The notes under the pieces are model-generated. The model saw only the letters and a program-made list of their open reading frames with translations, was not told the origin of the DNA and did no database searches. Both the position numbers and the translations under genes were made by a program. From Glandiceps talaboti (taxonomy: Eukaryota > Hemichordata > Enteropneusta > Spengelidae): DNA of 64,000 nucleotides. The DNA is taken from NCBI RefSeq assembly GCF_964340395.1, contig NC_135559.1, forward strand, positions 4,115,001 through 4,179,000. Reading direction: 5' to 3'. This document shows, in pieces, positions 63,961-64,000 of this stretch. Within the stretch, counting starts at the first letter, position 1; each line of letters opens with the position of its first letter.

Positions 63961-64000
63961 TAACACTATGTGTCTGTAACATGGCTATAGGGAGTTATAA

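Overview
This is eukaryotic, AT-rich, intron-rich animal DNA. Spliced exons have GT/AG borders, coding sequence is sparse, and the rest is dense with microsatellites, minisatellites, small inverted-repeat transposons and dead retroelements. The gene content points to an invertebrate: an insect-type (clock-type) TIMELESS, an intronless carbohydrate sulfotransferase and a TMEM255 gene. I lean towards a marine invertebrate deuterostome (hemichordate, echinoderm or amphioxus grade). That is an inference from family content and repeat style; nothing here identifies a species.

Layout. (1) 146-1321, plus strand: intronless type II membrane carbohydrate sulfotransferase. (2) 1322-8347: repeats, including a 326-bp inverted-repeat element and a perfect 74-bp-arm palindrome with a hammerhead-ribozyme-like core. 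The last exon or exons of timeless should lie here, but I could not identify them. (3) 8348-33287, minus strand: a timeless gene assembled by eye from 21 coding exons. All 20 junctions keep frame (2570 nt, about 856 codons), from a splice-adjacent ATG to an open end lacking the C-terminal tail. Its introns hold LINE, SINE and MITE debris and local tandem copies of its own exon pieces. (4) 33288-58507: mostly non-coding. It has one orphan exon resembling the SNF2 core of HLTF, a degenerate Penelope-like element, a 5'-truncated LINE split by a 103-bp hAT-like MITE, several minisatellites (21-, 33- and about 116-bp units) and a palindrome of two CACGTG E-boxes about 6.3 kb upstream of the timeless ATG. 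(5) 58508-63594, minus strand: five 3' exons of a TMEM255-like four-TM protein ending in a PPPY tail; its 5' end lies beyond the window.

The genes are not an operon and share no obvious pathway. TIMELESS is a nuclear/cytoplasmic clock or replication-checkpoint family protein, the sulfotransferase is a Golgi enzyme, and TMEM255 is an uncharacterised membrane protein. The most notable points are the intact clock-type timeless, exon-fragment amplification in its introns, the ribozyme-like palindrome and several structurally complete non-autonomous DNA transposons. I found no prokaryotic features, CRISPR array, rRNA gene or convincing tRNA gene.
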